Counted from the first letter of the stretch, positions 42,744-52,220 are shown. The stretch: 64,000 nt of DNA from Oscillospiraceae bacterium (GCA_018110985.1 JAGAWT010000033.1:62001-126000), one strand, 5' to 3'. Notes: a model not told the origin generated them from the sequence alone. Made by a program: numbers and translations.

Positions 42744-43550
42744 TTATTTGACCAGTGATATCACCTGGTTTTTGTAGGCTGCACTGTGAGGATCCTTCCC
42801 CTTTGCTTCAAAAAGCTCGGAGACAGTCACAAGCTGATAGCCCTGATCCTGCAGTTCGGGGATTATGGTATCAAGGGCAAATGCAGTGGGGTAATTTGAG
42901 TCAAAGTCATGAAGAAGGATTATGGCACCATCCTGGGCAGAGTTCAGAACGCCGTCTATGCGTTCTTCCTTTGTGGTGGTGGCGACCCAGTCATTACAGC
43001 CGAATCCGCATATAAACGGCATATCTATGGTCTGGTACATGGTGGGACTTACAGCTATGTAAGGAGGTCTGAAAAAGACAGGCTCCACACCGACGGCATC
43101 CTTTATGCGCTTGTTGGTCTCGGTGATCTCTGCCTCTATCTCCTCTGCGGTCATTTTATCCATATAGGAGTGGGTGAGAGAGTGGCTCCCTATCTCGCAG
43201 CCCATCTCATAGGCTCTGCGTGCCTGCTCGGCGCTTTCGTCGTTTATATTGTTCCCTATGAGGAAAAATGTACCCACCGCATCGTACTTTTCAAGGGTGT
43301 CCAGAACTCTGGGCGTTACCTTGGTGTTGGGACCGTCATCAAATGTGAGGGCTATCACAGGCTTGGTGGGGTCTATGTCTCTTTCCTTGGGAGCGGCTTC
43401 CTCCGATACTGTCTGTGAAGCGGTGGTCTGTGCCGCAGTTTCTGCTGCTTTGGGCGCCGATGTTTCCTGTGCGGCAGAGTTCGCTGCACCTCCGCAGCCT
43501 GTAAGGACTATGGCTCCAATGATAAGTTCTGCTATGGCTTTGATGTTCAT
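42744..43550 (-). CDS. polysaccharide deacetylase lipoprotein (CE4/NodB)
   Basis: 268 residues. Lipoprotein signal with lipobox VLTGC, an Ala/Thr/Glu-rich linker to about residue 60, then a NodB domain: motif 1 TFDDGPN (catalytic Asp and metal Asp), motif 2 HSLTH (metal His), motif 3 FFRPPY. It deacetylates GlcNAc in peptidoglycan or acetyl groups on xylan/chitin at the cell surface. The late LLHDFDS supplies the expected motif 5 His. Confidence 0.92.
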   Translation of the reverse strand: MNIKAIAELIIGAIVLTGCGGAANSAAQETSAPKAAETAAQTTASQTVSEEAAPKERDIDPTKPVIALTFDDGPNTKVTPRVLDTLEKYDAVGTFFLIGNNINDESAEQARRAYEMGCEIGSHSLTHSYMDKMTAEEIEAEITETNKRIKDAVGVEPVFFRPPYIAVSPTMYQTIDMPFICGFGCNDWVATTTKEERIDGVLNSAQDGAIILLHDFDSNYPTAFALDTIIPELQDQGYQLVTVSELFEAKGKDPHSAAYKNQVISLVK

Positions 43551-43669
43551 GGAAATTCTCCCTTTGTGAGCAAATGTGTCGCTAAATTGCTTTAAACATA
43601 TTCTACAATATCAGGCTGTAAAAATCAAATGCTTTTGTGGATATCCGCAAAAAATATAAAGATTTGAGC

Positions 43670-43698
43670 AAAAAACGCCGAAAAATACGGCGTTTTCG
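43670..43698 (-). terminator. terminator of the LysR gene, beyond palindromic copy 7
   Basis: Minus-strand stem AAAACGCCG/CGGCGTTTT followed by T residues. It lies about 150 bases after the LysR stop with the palindromic element in between. Confidence 0.65.
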
Positions 43699-43706
43699 CA
43701 GTCCAT

Positions 43707-43811
43707 ATACTAATTCTTCCTCGATGTATAGACGATCTCCAAGCCTCAAATCCCTTATATTCAAGCATTTGAGGCTTGTTTCTTGTCTATACATCGGTCA
43801 GAAATCAGTAT
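43707..43811 (-). repeat. 105-bp palindromic element, copy 7
   Basis: 105 bp, R orientation on plus, so F orientation in the LysR transcript, between its stop codon and terminator. Inner stem is perfect here (CAAGCCTCAAAT/ATTTGAGGCTTG). Confidence 0.93.
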
Positions 43812-43844
43812 TAATGAGAATGATATAATTAATGATATAATTAT

Positions 43845-44756
43845 TTAATTGATATTAAGGTAATTCTTTATTTCTTCTATATAGATCTCTCCCATGGGGC
43901 TCAGCATAACATTTTTCAGCTTTATGTAGCCTATCTCCATGGTATCACCCGTAGGGTCTTCAAACGGAACGGCGATGTAGTCGCTGCCGTTGAGCTCTTC
44001 GCAGATTATTCCCGAACAAAGTGTGTAGCCGTTCAGACCTATCATAAGGTTCAGCATGGTGGCACGGTCGTTTGCCTTTATGGTCCTGGGATAGTCTGAT
44101 GTGCTGAGTATCTCCTCCGCAAGGTAGAAGGTGCTGTTGTCACCCTGCTCAAAGGAAAGGCAGGGATAGGGCTCCAGTTCCTCAAAGCTGATCTTTTCGT
44201 TTTTGGCAAGAGGGTGCCCCTTCCACAGATAGACAAAGGGGTAGCACCTGGTAAGTGTGGTGAATTCCAGTCCGTTCGAGTGCAGCAGCTTTGTCAGGGA
44301 CTTTCGGTTGAAGTCGTTGAAATAGATGATACCTATCTCACTTCGGAGAGTTGCCACATCGTTTATGACCTCGGCAGTCTTTGTCTCTCTGATGGCAAAC
44401 TCATATTCTGCGGTGTCAAAGTCCTTTACCATTTCCACGAATGCCTTTACCGCAAAGGAATAGTGCTGTGTGGAAACACCGAATTTCTTTTTGATATTAG
44501 GCTTGAAGATGTATTTTTCGGAAAGGACATCAAACTGTACCACCACCTGCTTCGCATACTGTACAAATTCAACACCGTCGTTTGTCAGTGTAACTCCCCT
44601 GCCTCCACGGTTGAAGATCTTGATGCCGATCTCCTTTTCAAGCTCTTGTACGGAGGATGTCAGGGAAGGCTGCGAAACATAGAGTTGCTCGGCTGCTTTG
44701 TTCATGGAGCCTGTGGAAGAAATGGTCAGGATATACTTTAGCTGCTGAAGTGTCAT
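43845..44756 (-). CDS. LysR-family transcriptional regulator
   Basis: 303 residues, the standard length. N-terminal winged HTH (MTLQQLKYILTISSTGSMNKAAEQLYVSQPSLTSS in outline; landmark AAEQLYVSQPSLT) and a C-terminal periplasmic-binding-like effector domain. It is divergent from the alpha/beta hydrolase gene, 324 bases away, which is its most likely local target. Its 3' region carries palindromic copy 7. Confidence 0.93.
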   Translation of the reverse strand: MTLQQLKYILTISSTGSMNKAAEQLYVSQPSLTSSVQELEKEIGIKIFNRGGRGVTLTNDGVEFVQYAKQVVVQFDVLSEKYIFKPNIKKKFGVSTQHYSFAVKAFVEMVKDFDTAEYEFAIRETKTAEVINDVATLRSEIGIIYFNDFNRKSLTKLLHSNGLEFTTLTRCYPFVYLWKGHPLAKNEKISFEELEPYPCLSFEQGDNSTFYLAEEILSTSDYPRTIKANDRATMLNLMIGLNGYTLCSGIICEELNGSDYIAVPFEDPTGDTMEIGYIKLKNVMLSPMGEIYIEEIKNYLNIN

Positions 44757-44813
44757 TTAAGATCCCCTCTTTTTATAATGTCAGTAAATAGGTTATGATG
44801 TCATAATAAATTT

Positions 44814-44920
44814 GTCTGACCTGCCGCCGGTGCAAGACTGTGTATGGGATCCGCAAAGGCTTTGATATACGGTGTCTGAGGATCCTACACGGTCTGTGTA
44901 CAGGGGAAGGATCAGAATTA
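44814..44920. repeat. possible diverged relative of the palindromic element
   Basis: About 105 bases containing CTGACC, CCGCAAAGGCTTTGATATACGG, a GTCTGTGTACAGGGGAAGGATCAGAA-type right end (landmarks only: CCGCAAAG, TCTGAGGA, GGGGAAGGATCAG) in the same order as the standard element. Its own arms pair (AGACTGTGTATGGGATCC with GGATCCTACACGGTCT, allowing a two-base gap). Similarity is partial, so this is tentative. The rest of the 324-base LysR/hydrolase gap is AT-rich with no gene. Confidence 0.4.
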
Positions 44921-45080
44921 TGCTTTGTAATATCACATAAATATGTTTCCTTTATGCTGTTTCGGTGTTATGAAAACTGCCGAAACTGTATTAGAGTTTG
45001 ATTAAAAGTATTTTATTTGCCTTGTTGCTGTGTTATGATGTATGTGTCTCGGGACAATAAACACACAGGGAGAGAATGAG

Positions 45081-46148
45081 ATGAAAAAAAGATCAAAGCT
45101 GAAAGTTTTCTTTATCATCCTGTTTGCGGTGCTTCTGGTGCTGACAGTGGGATTTTATTTTTTGTGCGCAGGCATCTACACGGAAAACTTCGGCCCCCGT
45201 TTCAACAGCTATGAGCCTTTGATGCTGAGTACGGATGATTTTGAGGGTCTGAGCCGAACAAAGTATGAGTTCCCCTCCGATAAGGGTCAGATGCTCACGG
45301 GCTATATGTACAGCGCAGGTGAGGATCAGAAGGGCATTATCGTAATGGCTCACGGCTTTGGCGGAGGCGGACACAATTCCTATATGAATGTAGCCGATTA
45401 TTTTGCCCGCAGCGGCTATTATGTATTCGGATACGATGTCACAGGCTGCGATGAAAGCGAAGGAGACGGCGTGGGAGGCATTCCTCAGGGTGTCATAGAC
45501 CTCGACAGGGCTATCACCTTTGTGGAGGAAAGCGGGAATTTCCCCGATCTTCCCATATGCCTTTTCGGTCACAGCTGGGGCGGTTACTGTGCTTCAAGCG
45601 TGCTGACCTTTCATCCCGAGGTTAAGGCAGTAGTTGAGTGTTCGGGTCCCTTTGCGTCCTACGCTATGTTTGAGTCGGGAGGAAAAAGTCAGGCAGGTGA
45701 TTTTATCTATGCCATGACTCCCTTTGTAAGGCTCCATGAATACATAAACTACGGCAAATATGCTTCAAACACCGCTCTTGACGGCTTTAAGGCAAGCAGT
45801 GCTGCCGTTATGTGCGTTCACAGTGCTGATGATGATGTTATCGGCATAGAGTACGGTCTTGACAAGTACCTTGAAAGCTATCAGGACGATCCCCGCTTTA
45901 CATTCATCCGTTTTGAGGACAGGGGCCATAATCATGTATTTGATGATACTTCCTACCTGAATGAATTCAACAGCGGCTTTGATGAATGGCTCGCTACTCT
46001 GGACTACGACTACAAGACCGACACTGAGCGCTTTGCCAAAGACAAGGCAGACTATATGCACAAGAACCTTGACAGATACAGGTACAGCCATATGCTGGAC
46101 GAGGAGCTGTTTGCACGCTTTCTGGAATTCTACGACAAGAACATATGA
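45081..46148 (+). CDS. membrane-anchored alpha/beta hydrolase
   Basis: 355 residues from the ATG at 45081, with GGGAGAG upstream; the ATG at 45042 lacks a site. One N-terminal membrane helix (VFFIILFAVLLVLTVGFYFLC, about 9-29) then an extracytoplasmic alpha/beta hydrolase domain with the oxyanion region AHGFGGGGH, nucleophile Ser in FGHSWGGY and a late His in DRGHNHVF. Esterase, lipase or peptidase; substrate unknown. The TGA stop ends on the first base of palindromic copy 8, and the terminator lies after that copy. Confidence 0.87.
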   Translation: MKKRSKLKVFFIILFAVLLVLTVGFYFLCAGIYTENFGPRFNSYEPLMLSTDDFEGLSRTKYEFPSDKGQMLTGYMYSAGEDQKGIIVMAHGFGGGGHNSYMNVADYFARSGYYVFGYDVTGCDESEGDGVGGIPQGVIDLDRAITFVEESGNFPDLPICLFGHSWGGYCASSVLTFHPEVKAVVECSGPFASYAMFESGGKSQAGDFIYAMTPFVRLHEYINYGKYASNTALDGFKASSAAVMCVHSADDDVIGIEYGLDKYLESYQDDPRFTFIRFEDRGHNHVFDDTSYLNEFNSGFDEWLATLDYDYKTDTERFAKDKADYMHKNLDRYRYSHMLDEELFARFLEFYDKNI

Positions 46149-46252
46149 TACTGAACTCTGACCGAGGTATAGACAGGAAACAAGCCGCAAATGCTTGAAT
46201 ATAAGGGATCTGAGGCATGGAGATCGTCTATACATCGAGGAAGGAACAGTAT
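46148..46252 (+). repeat. 105-bp palindromic element, copy 8
   Basis: 105 bp, F orientation, ends ATACTGAAC/GAACAGTAT. It begins on the last base of the hydrolase stop codon and separates that stop from the terminator at 46264-46298. Confidence 0.9.
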
Positions 46253-46263
46253 GTTCCCTACGG

Positions 46264-46298
46264 GAGCGCCGGATCTGACAACCGGCGCTCTTTTTTGC
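46264..46298 (+). terminator. terminator of the hydrolase gene
   Basis: Stem GAGCGCCGG/CCGGCGCTC followed by six T. Confidence 0.85.
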
Positions 46299-46317
46299 AT
46301 CTCCGGCCTGCCGTACT

Positions 46318-46348
46318 TTAAAAAATGACCGCAGTTCATGCGGCCATT
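46318..46348 (-). terminator. terminator of the CapD-like gene
   Basis: Minus-strand stem ATGGCCGCA/TGCGGTCAT followed by TTTTTAAAG, 5 bases after the stop. Confidence 0.75.
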
Positions 46349-46352
46349 TCGA

Positions 46353-48338
46353 TCATGATACCTTTGCGCCCTTTTCGGGGTGATAGGTGGTAACAATGCT
46401 TTCCACAAAGCTCGTTATGTCCTTGCTGTTGGAGTAAGCAACGCTCATGAGCTGTTCCAGCTCTCCAAGGAAATGATCCACATCAAAGGGAATGTGCGAA
46501 CCGATGTGTATAAGGTCGTTTTCGGTCTTTTTAAGACCCTCCTCCGACATCAGCTTTTCTTCATACAGCTTTTCGCCGGGGCGAAGTCCCGTGTATTCGA
46601 TCTTTATGTCCACATCGGGCTTGTAGCCGCTGAGCCTTATAAGGTTCCTGGCAAGGTCTGCGATCTTTACGGGGCTGCCCATGTCCAGCACGAAGATCTC
46701 ACCGCCCTTGGCGTAGGTGCCTGCCAGCATAACAAGGTTCACTGCTTCGGGTATGGTCATAAAATAGCGGATTATATCGGGATGGGTCACGGTAACGGGG
46801 CCGCCTGATTCTATCTGCTTTTTGAAAATGGGGATCACAGAACCGTTTGAGCCCAGAACATTTCCGAACCTTACAGCCACAAACTCTGTCTTTATATCCC
46901 TGAATACCTGTCCCGTGCCGTCCTTGTCCGCATTTTCAAGACCGGAGTGCGTAAAGAGCTGAGGGATGTCCTTTGCCATGCCTGCCTTGATCTTTTCATC
47001 AAAGCTCTGTATTATCATTTCGCAGAGGCGCTTTGATGCACCCATGATGTTGGTGGGGTTTACCGCCTTGTCGGTGCTTATGAGCACAAAGCGCTCACAG
47101 CCGTTCACCATGGCGGCATAGGCTGTCTTGTAGGTGCCTATTGCGTTGTTCTTTACTGCCTCGCAGGGGCTGTCCTCCATGAGGGGAACGTGCTTGTGTG
47201 CTGCGGCATGGTAGACTATCTGGGGCCTGTACTCCTTGAATACCTGGAATATCCTTCGGCTGTCCCTTACTGAGCCTATAAGGGTCTCAAGATCGAGAGC
47301 CGGGTATTTTTCCCTCAGTTCTAGCTGTATAGAGTAGGCGTTGTTCTCATACACATCGAAAATGATGAGCTTTTTCGGGTTATGTGCGGCTATCTGCCTG
47401 CAAAGCTCGGAGCCTATGCTGCCGCCTCCGCCGGTGACCAGTACCACCTTGTCGTTTATGAACTCGAATACCTCTCTCATATCCGCTTTTATGGGCTCAC
47501 GCCCCAGCAGATCCTCCACGGAAACATTCTTCATGGAGCTCACGCTCACCTGTCCCAGCACGAACTGATACATACCCGGGAGCTGCATGAGCTTGCAGCC
47601 GCTCTCGCTGCATATATTGAGGATGTCACGCTTTACTTCCGCAGATTCACTGGGGATCGCAAGAAAGATCTTGTCTATGCCGTACTGCTCTGCGGCGCTG
47701 AGTATATCATCCCTTCCGCCCACTACGGGGACTTCTTCTATGTACCTTCCCTGCTTTGCAGGGTCATCATCTATGAGACAGACAGGCTTTGCTCCGGTCA
47801 TTGATGACTGTTTCATATCCCTGACGAGCATCTGTCCCGCAGAGCCTGCACCGATTATCATTACCTTTTCTTCGTTTTCCCTGCTTTTCAGGTATTTGTA
47901 CCTGAAAGAAAGAGCGAATCTGTAAAGGAAACGAATGCCTATGATCATAGCCATCTGTATGATGGCTCCGAAAACATGGTAGGAACGGGGCATGGTGTGG
48001 AAATAGAACAGTCTGCACATGGCATATCCGACGGATGTGACAGCCGACGCCAGTATACAGCGTATCAGTTCATCAACTCCCGCATATCTCCACACACTGC
48101 TGTAAAGTCTGAAGATCCAGAAGACCAGTACAGCAGCAAGAGAGTAGATCGTTATGGAGTGGAAATACTGAAATAAATACTTTGGAGAAATGGCCTGGAA
48201 GCTGCAATCGAATCTGAACCACAGAGCCAGGAAATATGATGAATGTATGGCGAAGATATCCCAGAGCATGAGCAGAACTGCTATTTTTGCCCATTTTTCC
48301 GACGGTATCTTTTTGAACTTTTCAAGGTATTTGCTCAT
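46353..48338 (-). CDS. CapD/FlaA1-like nucleotide-sugar 4,6-dehydratase, membrane form
   Basis: 661 residues. Four membrane helices in about residues 15-135, a first Rossmann fold (VMIIGAGSAGQMLVRDM) and a second, catalytic SDR domain (VTGGGGSIGSELCRQI; STDKAVNPTNIMGASKR). Proteins of this layout (WbpM, CapD, PglF) convert UDP-GlcNAc to a 4-keto-6-deoxy sugar for capsule, O-antigen or protein glycans. In the catalytic motif the Tyr of YxxxK is replaced by Met (MGASK), as in WbpM/PglF-type enzymes. No other capsule genes are in the window. Confidence 0.92.
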   Translation of the reverse strand: MSKYLEKFKKIPSEKWAKIAVLLMLWDIFAIHSSYFLALWFRFDCSFQAISPKYLFQYFHSITIYSLAAVLVFWIFRLYSSVWRYAGVDELIRCILASAVTSVGYAMCRLFYFHTMPRSYHVFGAIIQMAMIIGIRFLYRFALSFRYKYLKSRENEEKVMIIGAGSAGQMLVRDMKQSSMTGAKPVCLIDDDPAKQGRYIEEVPVVGGRDDILSAAEQYGIDKIFLAIPSESAEVKRDILNICSESGCKLMQLPGMYQFVLGQVSVSSMKNVSVEDLLGREPIKADMREVFEFINDKVVLVTGGGGSIGSELCRQIAAHNPKKLIIFDVYENNAYSIQLELREKYPALDLETLIGSVRDSRRIFQVFKEYRPQIVYHAAAHKHVPLMEDSPCEAVKNNAIGTYKTAYAAMVNGCERFVLISTDKAVNPTNIMGASKRLCEMIIQSFDEKIKAGMAKDIPQLFTHSGLENADKDGTGQVFRDIKTEFVAVRFGNVLGSNGSVIPIFKKQIESGGPVTVTHPDIIRYFMTIPEAVNLVMLAGTYAKGGEIFVLDMGSPVKIADLARNLIRLSGYKPDVDIKIEYTGLRPGEKLYEEKLMSEEGLKKTENDLIHIGSHIPFDVDHFLGELEQLMSVAYSNSKDITSFVESIVTTYHPEKGAKVS

Positions 48339-48512
48339 GGGTGGTAAAGCACCTCACAAAAACTATTTAGCATATTAAATCAATAAAGATATTGTTTACA
48401 CACATATAGTATATTTTAACACTTTCAGCTTAATTTTTCAAGTAGCTATTTGCATATATCGGGACTTGATAACTATGCTGTTTTTGTGAGAAATATCTTG
48501 ATATAAGCGTAT

Positions 48513-49622
48513 CTACTTGTGGAACCTTACTACAGGTTCTTTTTCGTTCTCGTCAAACTCGTAATTTGTGTAATCGTGGGTGATGGTCAGCTCTCCTGAG
48601 TTGAAGTTCACATCCCACATAAGCTCCCGCATGAGCTCCTTGTTGTTAACATAATTCTCGACGACCTCCGGGGAGGAGAACTTTATCTCAAAGGAATCCT
48701 CTCCCCTTTCCACTGCTTTTTCACCCAGATGCCTGAAAGCGTTTTCATATTCTATCCTTTTCGAGGCATAGGCATCCGTCAGCTTGTAGTAATCGAGGCT
48801 GTCATCATCTGCGGGCAGAGAAAGCCCTGTATCGGACTGAAAATACACCGCCGACAGCTTTTCGTCGGAAATGAGGAAATACCTGTGGGAAAGGCCTTCA
48901 AGGTCATCTTCGGCAACATCGGCATTGTACCAGGTGCCGTCCAGAAGTACCTTGTTCCAGACCCTCTCCTCCCCTGTGCCGTAGGCTGCACCTTCCACAC
49001 ATACGCAGTCTATGCCGCTGCGCAGGCAGAGAAGGGCAAAGGCACGGGCGTAGCCGCCCCTGTTGGCATTCCCTTCCTCAAGGCAGCCGTAGGCAAAATG
49101 CACCTTTTGCCCGTATTCCGAAACATGAGCCTCTTTCATGATGGTGTCGTGGAAAAAACACAACTTCTCAAAGTCTGTCATATCCGCAGTCTGCGCTATG
49201 AGCTTATCACATACGGAATAGGCAGCGGACAGATCCTTTATATATTCCTCATGAGGGAGTATATATTCTGCCACGGCAGTCATACCGCTGTCAGCCGCTT
49301 TTATAGAGCCCACATTTGACATCAGAGGGTCGTACTCCGCCACGGCAAAGAGCTTATCCGTGTTCATACCCTCCATTGGTGAGGATATCCTCGCTTCTGC
49401 CCCGAAGGAGAGGCGCATCTGTCTGTACACCCGCAAAGTGGCATCATCGAAGAAGCGGCAGTATGCAGGAAGGTATTCATCATCTGCAGAGGGCTTTTCC
49501 TCCGCAGCACTTTCGCTTTCGGGAGATGTCACCCCCGGCGGGAGGGGCATATCCTCCGTGCTGCCGCAGGAGCAAAGGAGAAGTGCAGCGAGGGCAGCCG
49601 CCCATGACAAAGGTCTTGACAT
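48513..49622 (-). CDS. transglutaminase-like lipoprotein lacking catalytic residues
   Basis: 369 residues. Lipoprotein signal (lipobox-like LLLCSC, residues 14-19), acidic linker, then a transglutaminase-like core at about 150-245. Aligning to the family pattern C-x-G-Y-A and H-x-W-N, the Cys position is Arg188 (RGGYA) and the His position is Arg220 (RVWNKV), while the Asp (Asp235 in WYNADV) stays. It is therefore probably an inactive, binding or structural version at the cell surface. The start follows the galactokinase stop by zero bases, indicating cotranscription. Confidence 0.83.
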   Translation of the reverse strand: MSRPLSWAAALAALLLCSCGSTEDMPLPPGVTSPESESAAEEKPSADDEYLPAYCRFFDDATLRVYRQMRLSFGAEARISSPMEGMNTDKLFAVAEYDPLMSNVGSIKAADSGMTAVAEYILPHEEYIKDLSAAYSVCDKLIAQTADMTDFEKLCFFHDTIMKEAHVSEYGQKVHFAYGCLEEGNANRGGYARAFALLCLRSGIDCVCVEGAAYGTGEERVWNKVLLDGTWYNADVAEDDLEGLSHRYFLISDEKLSAVYFQSDTGLSLPADDDSLDYYKLTDAYASKRIEYENAFRHLGEKAVERGEDSFEIKFSSPEVVENYVNNKELMRELMWDVNFNSGELTITHDYTNYEFDENEKEPVVRFHK

Positions 49623-50855
49623 TTAAAGTATGATCTCGGTGCCGCCGGCAGACCTTATGTTAAGGCCGATGCAGCTCCCTTTTCCGAATATCTCTTCCAT
49701 CCTGCGGCTGAACTCCTCGGTCTTTGCCTTCGGGACAAATGCCTGTATGGTGCCTGCAAAGCCGCCTCCGTGTACCCTTGCGGCTCCGTCGCCTCCCAGT
49801 ATGTCCTTGGCAGCGTAGAGGGCGATGACCATTGCCTGATGAGCAGGGTCCTTGGTGGTATAAACATTTTGCAGGTACTCAAAGGAGCTTCTGCCGCTTT
49901 CGTTCACAAGATCGAAAAATCCCTGTATATCTCCGTTTCGGAGAGCTTCAGCCTGCCCGGTGACACGCTCGTTCTCATCAAAGAAATGGAATGCTCTTGC
50001 AACGGCTCTGTCGCCGCAGCTCCGGCGCAGCTCTGAAAGGCTGCGGTAAATGTCCTCTTTGCTCACATCTCTGAGCTCTCTGCCGCCCAAAGCCTGAGCT
50101 ACAGCCTTCATTTCCGTCGGTATTGCTGCATAGTCCGGGGTAAGGTCGGCGTGGTCTGCCTTGGTGTCCACTATACAGAGGTCGTATCCGGAAATATCAA
50201 AGGGAACGGACTCCACCACAGGCTTTCCTGTGTCCTTAAAGTCAATGGTGATGAATCCCCCCACGGAAGATGCCATCTGATCCATAAGACCGGAGGGCTT
50301 TCCGAAGTAGACGTTTTCCGCATACTGAGCTATCTTGGCTATCTCTACGGCATCAGCCTTTTCCTCATTTGCAAGACCTGAAAAGACAGTGCCTATAAGC
50401 ACTTCAAAAGCAGCAGAGGATGAGAGTCCGCTGCCTTTTAATACTGCGGATGTGGTATAGGCTGTAAAGCCGCAGACATTGAAGCCTTTTTCCTTGAAGC
50501 CTGCTGCCACTCCCCTTATAAGGGCGGCAGAGGTGTTTTTCTCTTCTTCCTTCACACTAAGGTCGGAAAGGTCCACCACATCCTCGGGAAAGCCCAGGGA
50601 CTTTACCCTGACGATGTTTTCCTTTTCGGGACGCACAACAGCTATAACATCAAGGTCTATGGCAGCAGCCAGTACCTTTCCCCTGTTATGGTCTGTGTGG
50701 TTCCCGCCTACCTCGGTGCGGCCGGGGGCTGAAAAGACCCTTATTCCGTCGGTGCTTCCGTACTGCCTTGAAAAGGCATCCACAGCCGTTCTTATGCGCA
50801 GAGCTGCCTGTGACTCGTATTTTTCCCCGTAAAGCTCCTTAACGCTGAGTTTCAT
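49623..50855 (-). CDS. galK: galactokinase
   Basis: 410 residues from the ATG at 50853-50855 with AGAGG upstream; an upstream GTG (50876) has none. GHMP kinase: substrate motif GRTEVGGNHTDHNRG, ATP loop LKGSGLSSSAAFE, catalytic Asp in GKPSGLMDQMAS, and motif 3 VHGGGFAGTIQAF. It phosphorylates galactose (Leloir pathway); no galT or galE lies nearby. Promoter at 50907-50935. Cotranscribed with the inactive transglutaminase-like lipoprotein. Confidence 0.94.
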   Translation of the reverse strand: MKLSVKELYGEKYESQAALRIRTAVDAFSRQYGSTDGIRVFSAPGRTEVGGNHTDHNRGKVLAAAIDLDVIAVVRPEKENIVRVKSLGFPEDVVDLSDLSVKEEEKNTSAALIRGVAAGFKEKGFNVCGFTAYTTSAVLKGSGLSSSAAFEVLIGTVFSGLANEEKADAVEIAKIAQYAENVYFGKPSGLMDQMASSVGGFITIDFKDTGKPVVESVPFDISGYDLCIVDTKADHADLTPDYAAIPTEMKAVAQALGGRELRDVSKEDIYRSLSELRRSCGDRAVARAFHFFDENERVTGQAEALRNGDIQGFFDLVNESGRSSFEYLQNVYTTKDPAHQAMVIALYAAKDILGGDGAARVHGGGFAGTIQAFVPKAKTEEFSRRMEEIFGKGSCIGLNIRSAGGTEIIL

Positions 50856-50906
50856 ATATATAGTCCTCTCTTTCACGGATCGTTTGGATCATTTGCTATA
50901 AGTATG

Positions 50907-50935
50907 ATTTTATCATCTAAAGAGGATAATGTCAA
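50907..50935 (-). promoter_or_regulatory. sigma-A promoter of galK
   Basis: Minus-strand TTGACA (50930-50935), 17 bases, TAAAAT (50907-50912). Confidence 0.75.
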
Positions 50936-51017
50936 GGGATTTTAATTTCGCATAAATAAAATTATGCGAATATGGATAGGCATATGATGATCCCCGCTGC
51001 GGGTACAGCGGGGAAAA

Positions 51018-51122
51018 ATACTGATTCTTCCTCGATGTATAGACGATCTCCAAGCCTCAAATCCCTTATATTCAAGCATCTGCGGCTTGTTTCTTGTCTA
51101 TACATCGGTCAGAGATCAGTAT
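51018..51122 (-). repeat. 105-bp palindromic element, copy 9
   Basis: 105 bp, R orientation on plus, F orientation in the prepilin-peptidase transcript, 15 bases after its stop. A GC stem CCCCGCTG/CAGCGGGG at 50992-51014 follows and may be the terminator, although no T tract is visible on the minus strand. Confidence 0.92.
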
Positions 51123-51137
51123 AAGACAGCCAAAGCA

Positions 51138-52127
51138 TTACCTGTACATCATGTTTTCAAGGTAGAAGTTGATAACTGCGCCGTTTATAAAGGCTGTGGT
51201 CACAAGACCTATGATAAGGAAAGGTCCGAAGGCAAAGGCATTCTCTCCCTCATCCGAAACTATCTTCTTGTAGACTCCGTACACCGCACCAAGTATCACG
51301 GCGATGAAGAATGCGGTGATGACAGCCTTTGTGCCCAGCATGAGACCGCCTGCCGCCATAAGGACAACATCACCCATGCCAAAGCCGAAAACAGGCTCCT
51401 TTTCCTTTACGGTTTTTTCCAGAGCCGCTATTTTGTCAGCGGTCTTTTTGTAGTCACTGCTGCCCTGGGAAAGCCCTTTCAGTGCTTTTTTGGCATCCTT
51501 CAGTTCCTTTCTGTCGGGATCCGCAAAGCTGTTGTAAAAGAGGGGGGTTATAACAAAGCCGAACAGCAGTATGACAAGGCTCACGCAAAACATACCTATG
51601 ATGCCGTCTTTAAGGTCTGTTTCCGGAAGGAGTATCTCAGGGAAGGCAAGATATCTGTTGGTGAGTGCCATTATTTGGGTGGCAGCGGCTATGAGTGCAG
51701 TATAGACCAGTACGCCCACTACCATTTCCCTGTTGTCTATATCCTGGAAGCAAAGAACTATAAGACCGCATATAAAGAGGCAGAGCATTACGGGATAGAG
51801 ACCGTAGATCTCAAAATTGTACCTGAGGAACACTCCAACAAACAAAAAGCCGGTCAAAGCCTCTACCAGCATATATCTCGGGGATATTTTCGCACCGCAT
51901 GCCCTGCATCTGCCTTTAAGGATCAGCCAGCTGAAAACGGGGATTAGGTCGTACCTTTTGATCTCCGTGCCGCAGGTCATACAGTGGGAATTGTTGGTGA
52001 TAAGTGATTCTCCTTTCGGCAGTCTCAGAATGCAGACATTGAGGAAGCTGCCTATGGTGATGCCGAACAGGAAGGAAAAGACCACGGTGACGATCTTCAT
52101 CATGGCCTCAAGCTGGTCAAGAGTCAT
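51138..52127 (-). CDS. type IV prepilin peptidase (A24 family)
   Basis: 329 residues from the ATG at 52125-52127 with AGAGGTG upstream. Family marks: GSFLNVCILRLPKGES near the N-terminus, a zinc site with CMTC and CRAC pairs, and two catalytic aspartates in CFQDIDNREM and GFGMGDVVLM, within about seven membrane segments. An unusual soluble Lys/Ala-rich insert (about 205-250) separates the two aspartates. It would cleave and methylate prepilin-like proteins, but no pilin or secretion genes are in the window. Confidence 0.9.
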   Translation of the reverse strand: MTLDQLEAMMKIVTVVFSFLFGITIGSFLNVCILRLPKGESLITNNSHCMTCGTEIKRYDLIPVFSWLILKGRCRACGAKISPRYMLVEALTGFLFVGVFLRYNFEIYGLYPVMLCLFICGLIVLCFQDIDNREMVVGVLVYTALIAAATQIMALTNRYLAFPEILLPETDLKDGIIGMFCVSLVILLFGFVITPLFYNSFADPDRKELKDAKKALKGLSQGSSDYKKTADKIAALEKTVKEKEPVFGFGMGDVVLMAAGGLMLGTKAVITAFFIAVILGAVYGVYKKIVSDEGENAFAFGPFLIIGLVTTAFINGAVINFYLENMMYR

Positions 52128-52220
52128 AATAACACCTCTCAAAAACGTTAATGTTTATACTATTCTATCACATATGATCCTTTTTTTCAAGAGATAGACA
52201 AAATATTTTTATAAGCAAAA

